From Treponema sp. (lineage in GTDB: Bacteria; Spirochaetota; Spirochaetia; Treponematales; Treponemataceae): a stretch of DNA of 22,523 nt. Under the pieces are notes generated by a model. That model saw only the letters and a list, made by a program, of their open reading frames with translations. It had not been told where the DNA came from and did not search any database. The DNA lies in NCBI GenBank assembly GCA_017617145.1, contig JAFZWX010000021.1:1-22523 (forward strand). Reading direction: 5' to 3'. Below, piece by piece: positions 1 through 6,828 of the stretch (the stretch's first letter is position 1; the number at the start of each line of letters is the position of its first letter). A program made the position numbers and the translations under genes.

Positions 1-123
1 AAAAAGCCATCCGCCAAGTGCGCCAACAAAAAGAATGAGACCTAAAAGCAGAACAAGCTGGGTTGCCTGAATTTTTGTAAAATGAAATATTGCCGGTAAT
101 AAATTCGCTAATGGGTCGTCCAT
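1..123 (-). CDS. N-terminus of a membrane protein, possibly a cation:proton antiporter (cut by left edge)
   Basis: Reading leftward from an ATG at 121-123 gives 41 open codons to the window edge. A good ribosome-binding site (AGGTGA) lies just upstream. The peptide begins with a short polar and amphipathic stretch (MDDPLANLLPAIF) and then a hydrophobic helix containing LLLGLILFVGALGGWLF. A first helix ending in a G-x-L-G-G pattern is reminiscent of CPA2-type sodium or potassium:proton antiporters, but 41 residues are too few to be sure. It lies 32 nt downstream of the lytic transglycosylase stop on the same strand, so it is probably the next gene of that operon. Gene reality is fairly sure; function is a guess. 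Confidence 0.5.
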   Translation of the reverse strand, partial: MDDPLANLLPAIFHFTKIQATQLVLLLGLILFVGALGGWLF

Positions 124-155
124 AATTTCACCTGATATAAATAATTATAATTTGT

Positions 156-2270
156 CTATTGTAGCAGATTTTCGACAGTTTGTGCAAACGTTGTACCGTC
201 TGTTGTACCATCTGCTGTTTGTTCATTTCCGTATAGATATTCATACATGATTGTTGCACTAACAAGTTTGCGTCCGTATTCGCGGGTTTCGGAAACAGGG
301 ATTGTTTCCAGAAACAAATCCATATCAAGATTCCCGGTTTTTCCAAAGTCCATCATGGAACTGTTGAGCCAGGTTGTTACTTTCCTGAAGCCGGCATTAT
401 ATGAAAAGAACGCGCGTAATAAAGAACCATCACTCCTGCGAATAAGTTCAGATAAATAATAAGTTCCAAACATTATATTTGTTTCAGAGTCAACAAGTGA
501 ATATTCTTTAATTTTGAGTTTTTGTGCAATTTCTTCTGCAGTAGGGCTCATAAGCTGGGTTAATCCAATTGCGCCTGCTGAACTTACAATTTCTTTATCA
601 AAAAAACTTTCACTTCTGATTAATGCATAAATAACTGATGTATTGATATTGTATTTATTTGCATATTCTTCTACAAGCTTTGAGAAATTCTGCGGATAAA
701 CTTCTTTAAGCTGATCTTTTGTAAGAGGTTGTGTAGCCATGTTCCCGGATCGAGCTGCTATTCTAAGTGCTTGAACGTAATAAGAATCGTCTTCGGAGGC
801 ACATTTGTTTAAGAAGTTTGCAAGATAAAATCCGGTATCAGCAGTTGCTCCGTTTTTATAAAGTTCCATCCATTTGCCGTAGATTTTTTCGGAATAGCCA
901 AAGGTTGCGAAGCCACATAAGAGGTTGTCGGCAGGGGAAGGGGCAGACTCTTCATTTGGTGTTTCTTCGACAGGCTCAGGAACTGTAATCGCATCAGGCG
1001 ATAATCCTAATCTGTACATTGACAGCAGTTTGTAATAGGTCGAGGTTCCGCTATCTAAAGCTTTTGTGTAAGCCGCTTTTGTAGCAACGGCCCTTTCATC
1101 CTCTGGTAACTCAATATAACCGCATTCAATAAATCTTCCATAAAGATAATAGAGTTGAGACATTGTTTCTTTGCTTGCATAACCATCAAGTTTTTCAATT
1201 AAGTCTTTGAATGCTGTCCATTTTCCGTTTACAATTAAAGAGGGAATGAGAGAGTCAAAAATATCATCAAAGTATTCACTGTCGCTCCAGGTTTGTGCAT
1301 ATTCTTCTATTGAATTAATTGTTTTGTCGAGTGAAATTTTTAGTTTTGTTTTTATAAGGTACCACAAGGCATTGTCTTTTTTTGATGGGTCGTCTGTAGA
1401 AGCAATTGCATTTTCATAACAGGTACAAACTTGTGTATTATATAAATTTCCTCCATCGTAAAGTCGTGCAGCATAAAACCAGAAATAAAATGCAGCTTCA
1501 GTACCTTTGTATTGTTCTGCCATTTGCCTAAGAAAAACTGCATCTTTAATTATTTGTTCTGAACCATATAGATATGCTTTTCCTATGTCAGAAGCGAGCA
1601 TTGAAACTGGTTCCAGCACTTTATCGTCAAAAAAGGAAAAAAGTTGTTCTGCATTTTCATAACCTAAAAGATAATTTCTTTTGTATAATATTATACGAAA
1701 TTGAACTGCAATTGCTTTAGGTGTGGTTTGATCAACCTTAAGGGTATAAATATCTCTAAAATATTGATATTGCTCCTGACTGATTGCATGGCTGGTAAAC
1801 CAAAGGTATGCTTCTTCTTCGTATTTTTCTTGTTGATTAAGTTGAAGCAGTGTATCAAGCCTTGTTTTTACAAGAGAATCATCTGCGGTTGAAAAATCAA
1901 TTTTATTTGTGATTTCTATAAGCTTACGTAATTCATTAGAAACAAAATATTGTTGTACCAGAATTAATAATGAGTCCTGGTCGGGAAAGTTTTCGTATAA
2001 AAATTCGGCGGCCGTATTATTTTCCTGAAGATTTCCAAGTTTTGTAAGTTGAATTGCACTTTCTTTTGCACAGTAATAGGTTCCTTTTTTTATGCAATTA
2101 TTAAATTTTTGTTTTGCTTCTTTTACATTGCCTTCAGAAAGCTTTTGCATTCCAATAAAATAATCAGCATCATAACCATATTGTTCGTTTGAAGGACAAG
2201 AAATCAATAGTACTGTGAATACAAAAAGAGAAAGTACATAAATATAAATGAGAAAATTTTTTTTGCCCAC
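156..2270 (-). CDS. Lipoprotein soluble-type lytic transglycosylase (SLT domain)
   Basis: This 704-residue protein is a periplasmic muramidase-like enzyme that cleaves the MurNAc-GlcNAc bond of peptidoglycan to leave 1,6-anhydro ends. The start is GTG (2268-2270); AGGA lies 10 nt upstream and no better start is seen. Residues 5-24 are a hydrophobic export signal ending in a loose spirochaete lipobox (LLISC, Cys25), so it is probably lipid-anchored. Residues 30-510 are helical and TPR-like, resembling the superhelical part of Slt70. The SLT domain spans about 525-680: catalytic Glu554 in IRSESFFD, then GAIGLTQLM at 566-574, SYNAG at 623-627 and ETREYGRK at 661-668, the usual order for the family. 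A Glu/Pro-rich linker at 430-447 carries a dispersed repeat (see 963-985). It begins 12 nt after the LysM gene, which suits a shared role in cell-wall remodelling. Confidence 0.9.
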   Translation of the reverse strand: MGKKNFLIYIYVLSLFVFTVLLISCPSNEQYGYDADYFIGMQKLSEGNVKEAKQKFNNCIKKGTYYCAKESAIQLTKLGNLQENNTAAEFLYENFPDQDSLLILVQQYFVSNELRKLIEITNKIDFSTADDSLVKTRLDTLLQLNQQEKYEEEAYLWFTSHAISQEQYQYFRDIYTLKVDQTTPKAIAVQFRIILYKRNYLLGYENAEQLFSFFDDKVLEPVSMLASDIGKAYLYGSEQIIKDAVFLRQMAEQYKGTEAAFYFWFYAARLYDGGNLYNTQVCTCYENAIASTDDPSKKDNALWYLIKTKLKISLDKTINSIEEYAQTWSDSEYFDDIFDSLIPSLIVNGKWTAFKDLIEKLDGYASKETMSQLYYLYGRFIECGYIELPEDERAVATKAAYTKALDSGTSTYYKLLSMYRLGLSPDAITVPEPVEETPNEESAPSPADNLLCGFATFGYSEKIYGKWMELYKNGATADTGFYLANFLNKCASEDDSYYVQALRIAARSGNMATQPLTKDQLKEVYPQNFSKLVEEYANKYNINTSVIYALIRSESFFDKEIVSSAGAIGLTQLMSPTAEEIAQKLKIKEYSLVDSETNIMFGTYYLSELIRRSDGSLLRAFFSYNAGFRKVTTWLNSSMMDFGKTGNLDMDLFLETIPVSETREYGRKLVSATIMYEYLYGNEQTADGTTDGTTFAQTVENLLQ
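963..985. repeat. Dispersed TTCGACAGGCTCAGG repeat inside the transglycosylase gene
   Basis: Positions 966-980 read TTCGACAGGCTCAGG, a short motif I know as a dispersed repeat in many unrelated bacterial genomes. It is read in frame on the minus strand and encodes the VPEPVEE part of the Glu/Pro-rich linker before the SLT domain. A second, one-base-different copy lies at 7785-7808 in the rsm22 gene. The match between the two copies is visible directly; the wider distribution is from general knowledge and was not searched here. Confidence 0.6.
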
Positions 2271-2282
2271 GTTATAAAAATC

Positions 2283-3944
2283 CTATTCTGCAGGAATTGT
2301 AATTATTGTTCCCGAGATAATATGATCAGGATTTTTTATCCCATTGTAATTTGCAATTTTTTTGTAGCGCCATGGGTTTTTATAATAGGTATCAGCAATA
2401 TCCCAAAGGGTATCACCCCATTTAATTTTATAAGTAACATTCTTGTTCTTTGTTTCTGCAGCAGGTGGTGGAAGAGGTTTTACTTCTTCTGCTTTTTCAA
2501 TTACTACAACCTCATCTTCTTTTGCCTGTGGAACCGGATCTGGTTTCTTTTCTTCAACAGGAGCAGGTGCTTCAACTGGAGTTTCTACCTGTTTTTCTAC
2601 TGTAGTCTGAGATTTTTTATCTGCATGCTTTTGTCTCAGATTAAATTTTCCGGGAACTACAAGAAGCACAAGTACAGTCGCAACAATACAGATTATTGCA
2701 CAGATAATACAGATAATTACAGGTGTTCGTGTTTTCTTTTTTATATCATCTTCTTCGTGAACAGCTGAATCTCCCATTTCTGTTTCTTTATCATAAAGGC
2801 CTGTAAAGTTTAAGTTCTCGGAAGAATCTGCAGCTGGTTCTGAATCAAGATTATTGAAGAAAGTATCGGCATCTTCTTCGGAAGAATCTGTGAGTGCTTG
2901 TGGTGTTCCAAAGGATTCATCTTCAAGGAAGGTTTCGTCTCCTGGGATTGTTGTGTCATCAGGAAGATCAAAATTGTCAGAAATATCATTTGTATCTTCT
3001 GGAATATCAAAATCTTCTTCTGTTGGTTCTGTGGCTTCTGTTGAATCTTCTGGAATGTCAAAATCTTCTACTGTTGTTTCTGTGGCTTCTGTTGAATCTT
3101 CTGGAATATCAAAATCTTCTTCAACAGGTTCTGTGGTTTCAGTTATGTCGTCTGGAGTATCAAAAGTTTCTGTTGCGTCTGTTGTATCTTCAGGAACATC
3201 AAAGGTGTCCGTTGGTTCTTCTGCAGCCTCTGTTGTATCGTCCGACATGTCAAAATCCATATCGGGCAAGGTATCGTCAGAGGTATCTTCAATAAAGTTA
3301 TTTGAATCGGCAATGTCCAAAGGTGATTCAGAAGTAATATCTTCTGTAGTCTTTTCTTGAGGAATATCAACATAAGGCGCATCTTTATAAGAAAAGTCAT
3401 CAAGACCTGCTTCTTCTGTTACTTCCGCAATATCGTCATCGGTAACTATGTCTTCATTTTCTTTATTTTTGTTTGCAGCAATCATTCCTGCCGCCGCAAG
3501 AAGTCCTGCACCTGCTACGACTCCTGCAGCAACAGCAGCGCCATTTCCAGATTTTTCTTTGACAGGTTCATCGCCCGAAATTGAATAATCATCAGCAACA
3601 AGACGTTCTTCTGCAGTACGTGAAACAAGTGTAATTTGTGAATTGCTTGTAGCACCTGTTTCTGGATCTGCAATTGAAGCAGAAAGCTCGCCGTTTTCAT
3701 CAAGGCCTACATCAAAAGAAATGCTAGGTTCTCCGTTTTGATGTGCATTGAGGTTTTCTATTTTGAGAGTGTCAATATATTCTGCATCTTCCATTGAGCA
3801 GAGCTTTGAACGATACAAATCTACCATTACACAGGTTTGATTATCATGTGCTGTAGTGAGTTCAAGTGTTTTTTTCTGAGCGGAGCCTTCTTCCATAATA
3901 GGATAGAATGAACCATCCGCAAGTTTAATACCAACAGTTCTCAT
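2283..3944 (-). CDS. Hsp70 substrate-binding-like domain / transmembrane / LysM fusion protein
   Basis: This is a 553-residue multidomain protein with SD GAGG upstream of the ATG. Residues 1-112 look like the beta-sandwich substrate-binding domain of DnaK/Hsp70: GIKLADGSFYPIMEEG, then TTAHDNQTCVMVDLY, then FDVGLDENGELSASIADPET, matching DnaK blocks such as STAEDNQ and FDIDADGILHVSAKD in order and spacing. No ATPase domain or helical lid is present. Residues 135-157 are a Gly/Ala-rich hydrophobic stretch. Residues 160-400 are very acidic and include a 17-residue tandem repeat. Residues 408-431 form a clear membrane helix, and 440-500 a Pro/Glu/Lys linker. Residues 503-551 are a LysM domain (YKIKWGDTLWDIA) that should bind peptidoglycan. 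With one spanning helix, the Hsp70-like part is cytoplasmic and LysM periplasmic. It is in an operon with the YD-repeat protein and the transglycosylase. The LysM call is sure; the Hsp70-like call is likely. Confidence 0.88.
   Translation of the reverse strand: MRTVGIKLADGSFYPIMEEGSAQKKTLELTTAHDNQTCVMVDLYRSKLCSMEDAEYIDTLKIENLNAHQNGEPSISFDVGLDENGELSASIADPETGATSNSQITLVSRTAEERLVADDYSISGDEPVKEKSGNGAAVAAGVVAGAGLLAAAGMIAANKNKENEDIVTDDDIAEVTEEAGLDDFSYKDAPYVDIPQEKTTEDITSESPLDIADSNNFIEDTSDDTLPDMDFDMSDDTTEAAEEPTDTFDVPEDTTDATETFDTPDDITETTEPVEEDFDIPEDSTEATETTVEDFDIPEDSTEATEPTEEDFDIPEDTNDISDNFDLPDDTTIPGDETFLEDESFGTPQALTDSSEEDADTFFNNLDSEPAADSSENLNFTGLYDKETEMGDSAVHEEDDIKKKTRTPVIICIICAIICIVATVLVLLVVPGKFNLRQKHADKKSQTTVEKQVETPVEAPAPVEEKKPDPVPQAKEDEVVVIEKAEEVKPLPPPAAETKNKNVTYKIKWGDTLWDIADTYYKNPWRYKKIANYNGIKNPDHIISGTIITIPAE
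3001..3153 (-). repeat. 51-bp in-frame tandem repeat (three units) in the LysM protein gene
   Basis: The GGAATRTCAAAATCTTCT block recurs at 3001, 3052 and 3103, with a diverged copy at 3154, giving an exact 51-bp period. On the minus strand each unit encodes 17 residues of the type FDIPEDSTEATE plus a short T/E-rich tail. The flanks (about 3154-3260 and 2950-3000) carry shorter, decayed units. The period is a multiple of three, so copy-number change would keep the frame. Confidence 0.85.
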
Positions 3945-3974
3945 AGATAAACCTCAGTTTTTTAAATTAAAATC

Positions 3975-4802
3975 TTACTGATAAACGAATTCAGACATAG
4001 ATATAAGTTCGTTTACAGTTGTGCCGAATTTTTGTGCAATGTTGTATTCCGAGAGTTTTGAAACATTTCCACCGGCATCATATTTAATAATAAGACGATT
4101 TGATACTTGCTTTGAATTATCATAAGTTGTGATTTCTGACAAAGCACCATTTGAAGCATAGCGGAAAACCTTTTTTTCTGTCTGCTCTGTGTATGTGTCG
4201 TAAGAAGTTATGCTTTCAATTTTGCCGTCATCAGTGTATGTGTAAGTTTCCTGAATATCGAGATCTCCATCTGCAGAGTATTCAAAAATATCCTGAACTT
4301 TTCCAATGGAATTATATTTATAAATAATTTTCCAGATGAGGGCACCATCGCTGTCATAGCCTGTTTCATCTGTAAGTTTTCCATCTGTGTACTGATAAAT
4401 TGTTTTTGCACGAAGAAGACCATTTTTGTCGTATTCAGAAGTATCGGCTTTTTGTCCGTTAGAGTAAGTGATTATGTTTCGCCATAAAAGCTTTGAATCT
4501 GCATCATAAGAATTTTGTTCTGTGATATTTCCATAAACATCATATTTGTTTGAAGTTTTTGTAAGAACAGCATCACGTGCAGAAAGCTCTGTTACTTCTA
4601 CGGCTCTTCCGGCATTGTCCAGCGTTGTTACTGTTTTAAGAATCGGAGTTCTTGTAAGATTTCCGAATTTTGAACCAATATCATAATCTGTTTGTGTATA
4701 GTTTTTTACATTTCCGTTAATCTGAACATAATTAAAAATATCCAGACCAAAAAGAGAAAGGCCCATTGCAGCCATTGCAACAAAAGCAATAATTTTTTTC
4801 AT
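3975..4802 (-). CDS. Secreted YD (Rhs-like) repeat protein
   Basis: The start chosen is the ATG at 4800-4802, giving 275 residues, because CGGAGG sits at ideal distance and the protein then opens with a classical Sec signal peptide (MKKIIAFVAMAAMGLSLFG). An in-frame ATG 12 codons upstream has no ribosome-binding site. There is no lipobox, so it is probably released to the periplasm or outer membrane. From about residue 85 to 245 it is built of degenerate repeats of about 20-25 residues with Y-D/Y-N/Y-T and G-K/G-N/G-A turns (KYDVYGNITE, GYDSDGALIWKIIYKYN, TYTDDGKIES). These resemble Rhs/YD beta-hairpin repeats and the 'toxin-immunity-like' antitoxin repeats of many secreted proteins. No toxin domain follows the repeats. 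It is the first gene of the operon with the LysM protein and transglycosylase. Exact function is unknown. Confidence 0.8.
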   Translation of the reverse strand: MKKIIAFVAMAAMGLSLFGLDIFNYVQINGNVKNYTQTDYDIGSKFGNLTRTPILKTVTTLDNAGRAVEVTELSARDAVLTKTSNKYDVYGNITEQNSYDADSKLLWRNIITYSNGQKADTSEYDKNGLLRAKTIYQYTDGKLTDETGYDSDGALIWKIIYKYNSIGKVQDIFEYSADGDLDIQETYTYTDDGKIESITSYDTYTEQTEKKVFRYASNGALSEITTYDNSKQVSNRLIIKYDAGGNVSKLSEYNIAQKFGTTVNELISMSEFVYQ

Positions 4803-4831
4803 ATTTCCTCCGTATATATATGAAAGATTTA

Positions 4832-4860
4832 TTGTCAAACATTATAAGATATTCTATTAT
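4832..4860 (+). promoter_or_regulatory. Promoter of the UDG-like gene; divergent region shared with the YD-repeat gene
   Basis: TTGTCA (4832-4837), a 17-bp spacer and TATTAT (4855-4860) place the start of transcription near 4867, about 25 nt before the TTG start at 4892. On the opposite strand a TGTGTTATAAT extended -10 (TATAAT at 4856-4861) and a TTGACA (4833-4838) are candidates for the YD-repeat gene. The two directions therefore share the same roughly 30 bp and could interfere with each other. Assignment by eye only. Confidence 0.5.
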
Positions 4861-4891
4861 AACACATAATAAAAAAAAATGGGAGTAATTT

Positions 4892-5635
4892 TTGAACAAC
4901 AATCAGTGGAAAGTTTTTGAGGATTTTCGCAACAGTTTTAGAAAGCAGGTTGCTCAATGGGCTGATGAAGTTCCAGATTTATGTGATTTACAAAAAAAAG
5001 CCGCAATGCAAGCTGGTACCCCCGAATATTCCTTTGAAAATCCGGTAGTTTATAATACAGATCTTGATAAAATAACAAAAGCTGATGACATAAAACTGAT
5101 TGTAATTGGCGATAACCCTGGAAAGGATGAACAACTTACAAAAAATCAGCGTTATCTTTGCGGGCAGGCTGGAAAACTTGCCGATGGATTTTTTAAAAAT
5201 CACCCCGAGCTTGAGATAGACTTTCGTCGTAATGTAATTATATTAAACAAAACTCCAGTTCACAGTGCAAAAACTACACAGCTAAAGACAATTATAAAAG
5301 AGGGCGGGGCACAGGTAGAAGAACTGATTTTAACTTCGCAAAAATGGATGGCAGAACAGACCGCATTGCTGCACCAAGGACTGGGAGATGTAGAATTGTG
5401 GCTGGTAGGTTATTCAGAATTAAAAGAAGGTCACTTTTTCTGCCCATACCGCGACACCCTTAAAAAGGCATATGCCAATGCGTCCGAAGCCTGGAGCCGA
5501 GTCTTTGTATACCAGCACTTTTCAATGAATCGCTTTTCAATAGACCTGAAAGAGTTCACCAAAGAGAACCCATCTCTTCCCCTGAAGGATCACCTTAGAA
5601 CTTTAGGAACCAGTCACAAAAACGAAATCTTTTAG
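4892..5635 (+). CDS. Uracil-DNA glycosylase superfamily-like protein
   Basis: This 247-residue protein starts at TTG (4892), chosen because GGGAG at 4881-4885 is 6 nt upstream and the nearby ATG at 4880 is in a frame that stops after a few codons. The fold hint is LIVIGDNPGKDE at 69-80, followed by YLCGQAGKLADGFF at 88-101. This recalls motif 1 of uracil-DNA glycosylases (G-x-x-P-G, then a G-x-A-G-K-L block as in family 4). NVIILNKTPV at 114-123 fits the next core strand, and VYQHFSMNRF at 206-215 could supply the C-terminal His loop. The four Cys ligands of family 4 Fe-S enzymes are absent: only Cys31, Cys90 and Cys184 are present. It could be a base-excision repair enzyme or a non-catalytic relative. 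The gene stands alone and converges on the wecA-like gene with 5 nt between stops. Confidence 0.6.
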   Translation: MNNNQWKVFEDFRNSFRKQVAQWADEVPDLCDLQKKAAMQAGTPEYSFENPVVYNTDLDKITKADDIKLIVIGDNPGKDEQLTKNQRYLCGQAGKLADGFFKNHPELEIDFRRNVIILNKTPVHSAKTTQLKTIIKEGGAQVEELILTSQKWMAEQTALLHQGLGDVELWLVGYSELKEGHFFCPYRDTLKKAYANASEAWSRVFVYQHFSMNRFSIDLKEFTKENPSLPLKDHLRTLGTSHKNEIF

Positions 5636-5640
5636 ATTCA

Positions 5641-6750
5641 TTATCTGTCAGAAGTGATTTCGTTATACTTTGCTTCGTCAGAGTTAGGAAGTTCATTTCC
5701 CGAAATCTGTGCAACTTCTTCTGCAAGCTTTTTGCGGTTCATTGCTCTGTTTGTATAGTGGATAACACTGAAGAAAATTACCATAAATATAAAGGCTTCG
5801 AGCAGCATTGCTGTACCTTTGAGTTTTCCAATAAAGAACGAAAGAATTACCATAGTACAAAGCAATAACTGAATAAATACAATCAGTTTAAGAGCCTGTT
5901 GTTTTGTATAACCTATGTTCAATAATTTATGATGAAGATGCGATTTGTCTGGAGACATAATAGGCCGTTTATCACGAATACGACGCCAGATAGCAGCAAC
6001 TGTATCAAACACAGGGAAAGCAGTAAGAATAAGCATAATAAGAAATTTGTTGTATTCAAAAATATCACTGGAAGAGTAGAGCGGAATTGTAGCTACCATA
6101 AAGCCAAGGAATTGACTGCCATCATCTCCCATAAATAGTTTTGCAGGAGGCCAGTTAAAGCATAGGAAGCCAAAAATTGCTCCTGCCAGAATAAAACATA
6201 GACCGGCTTCAAGATTGCTTGAAAGAGAATAAAGTACGCCGAGAGTGACAACAGCAGTGAATGAAAGTGTACCGCATAAGCCATCAAGTCCGTCTATGAG
6301 GTTGTACGCGTTTATAACTCCAACAATCCATCCAAAGGTAAGAATGTAACTTACAGGAGTTGGAAGAATCCATCCGAATACTTGTGTAAACCGATAGCCA
6401 TTAAAAGTAACAAGACCGGCTGCAGCAAGCTGAACAATCAGTTTTAGAATTGCAGAAAGTGTAAGAACATCATCGAGTAAGCCAAAAACAAAAATGATAA
6501 AGCCTGCAATTAAAATAGGAAGGCTTCTTGTTACGCTGAGTTGAGCAGAGAAAACAAGATAAAGAGCAGCTGAAATAATAAATGAAGAAGCTATTCCGAC
6601 TCCTCCAAGACGTGATATGTTACCGCTGTGAACTTTTCTTGCATCGTGATAATCATAGAGTTTGAACTTGTTGCAAAAATGAATAATTAAAGGCATTGAA
6701 ATTAAAGAGAGAATTATTGAGAGAAGAACGAACAAACCCATTTTTAACAT
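5641..6750 (-). CDS. wecA: Polyprenyl-phosphate sugar-1-phosphate transferase (WecA/MraY family)
   Basis: A 369-residue integral membrane enzyme of glycosyltransferase family 4. It should transfer an amino-sugar-1-phosphate, usually GlcNAc-1-P, from UDP to undecaprenyl phosphate, the first step of lipid-linked glycan synthesis. About ten or eleven membrane helices are visible. Family signatures occur in order: the Asp pair at 93-94 (FGLLDDV), NAYNLIDGLDGL at 147-158, FMGDDGS at 206-212, and the His-rich loop SHLHHKLL at 270-277. The HLHH loop and the NxxNxxDGxDGL spacing favour WecA/TagO over MraY. The C-terminal 35 residues are a hydrophilic cytoplasmic tail. No ribosome-binding site precedes ATG 6750; the promoter lies so close that the mRNA should be leaderless. 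Met4 (6741) is an alternative start. The sugar substrate cannot be told from sequence. Confidence 0.88.
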   Translation of the reverse strand: MLKMGLFVLLSIILSLISMPLIIHFCNKFKLYDYHDARKVHSGNISRLGGVGIASSFIISAALYLVFSAQLSVTRSLPILIAGFIIFVFGLLDDVLTLSAILKLIVQLAAAGLVTFNGYRFTQVFGWILPTPVSYILTFGWIVGVINAYNLIDGLDGLCGTLSFTAVVTLGVLYSLSSNLEAGLCFILAGAIFGFLCFNWPPAKLFMGDDGSQFLGFMVATIPLYSSSDIFEYNKFLIMLILTAFPVFDTVAAIWRRIRDKRPIMSPDKSHLHHKLLNIGYTKQQALKLIVFIQLLLCTMVILSFFIGKLKGTAMLLEAFIFMVIFFSVIHYTNRAMNRKKLAEEVAQISGNELPNSDEAKYNEITSDR

Positions 6751-6757
6751 TAAAATA

Positions 6758-6786
6758 ATTATAACAGTTTATTTATGGAATAACAA
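6758..6786 (-). promoter_or_regulatory. Promoter of the wecA-like gene, predicted leaderless
   Basis: Read on the minus strand: TTGTTA (6781-6786), a 17-bp spacer, then TATAAT (6758-6763) preceded by TGT, an extended -10. Transcription should begin at about 6750-6752, that is at or one or two bases before the ATG at 6748-6750. No Shine-Dalgarno sequence is present, which fits a leaderless message. Confidence 0.65.
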
Positions 6787-6792
6787 GACAGG

Positions 6793-6821
6793 ATGACTTT
6801 TTTTTTATTTATTTGTATATT
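6793..6821 (+). promoter_or_regulatory. Promoter of the rsm22-like gene, predicted leaderless
   Basis: ATGACT (6793-6798, four of six matches to TTGACA), a 17-bp spacer and TATATT (6816-6821) predict initiation near 6828, right at the ATG at 6829. The -35 box lies 6 bp from the -35 box of the divergent wecA-like promoter. This also argues against the in-frame ATG at 6793 as the start, since it would be inside the -35 box. Confidence 0.5.
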
Positions 6822-6828
6822 GCTAAGG

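Noticed and set aside
2322..2768. 148-codon plus-strand frame rich in Phe, Cys and Asn
   Set aside because: Antisense to the LysM and linker region, with a composition typical of reversed coding sequence and no start signals.
3001..3260. Possible CRISPR array from the regular repeats
   Set aside because: Units are contiguous, imperfect and in frame with a protein; there are no unique spacers.
2854..3360. 168-codon plus-strand reading frame (Ser/Val-rich)
   Set aside because: It is the mirror of the acidic tandem repeat of the LysM protein; such repeats leave long open antisense frames, and no ribosome-binding site or promoter is seen.
3975..4802. Polymorphic toxin or immunity system from the YD repeats
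   Set aside because: No C-terminal toxin domain and no small immunity gene are present; the protein is 275 residues and ends soon after the repeats.
4803..4838. Longer N-terminus (MTINLSYIYGGN) for the YD-repeat protein
   Set aside because: The extension lacks a ribosome-binding site and hides the signal peptide; CGGAGG is correctly spaced for the ATG at 4802.
6793..6828. Upstream ATG for the Rsm22 protein
   Set aside because: It coincides with the predicted -35 box, has no usable ribosome-binding site, and adds a hydrophobic lead unlike a cytosolic methyltransferase.
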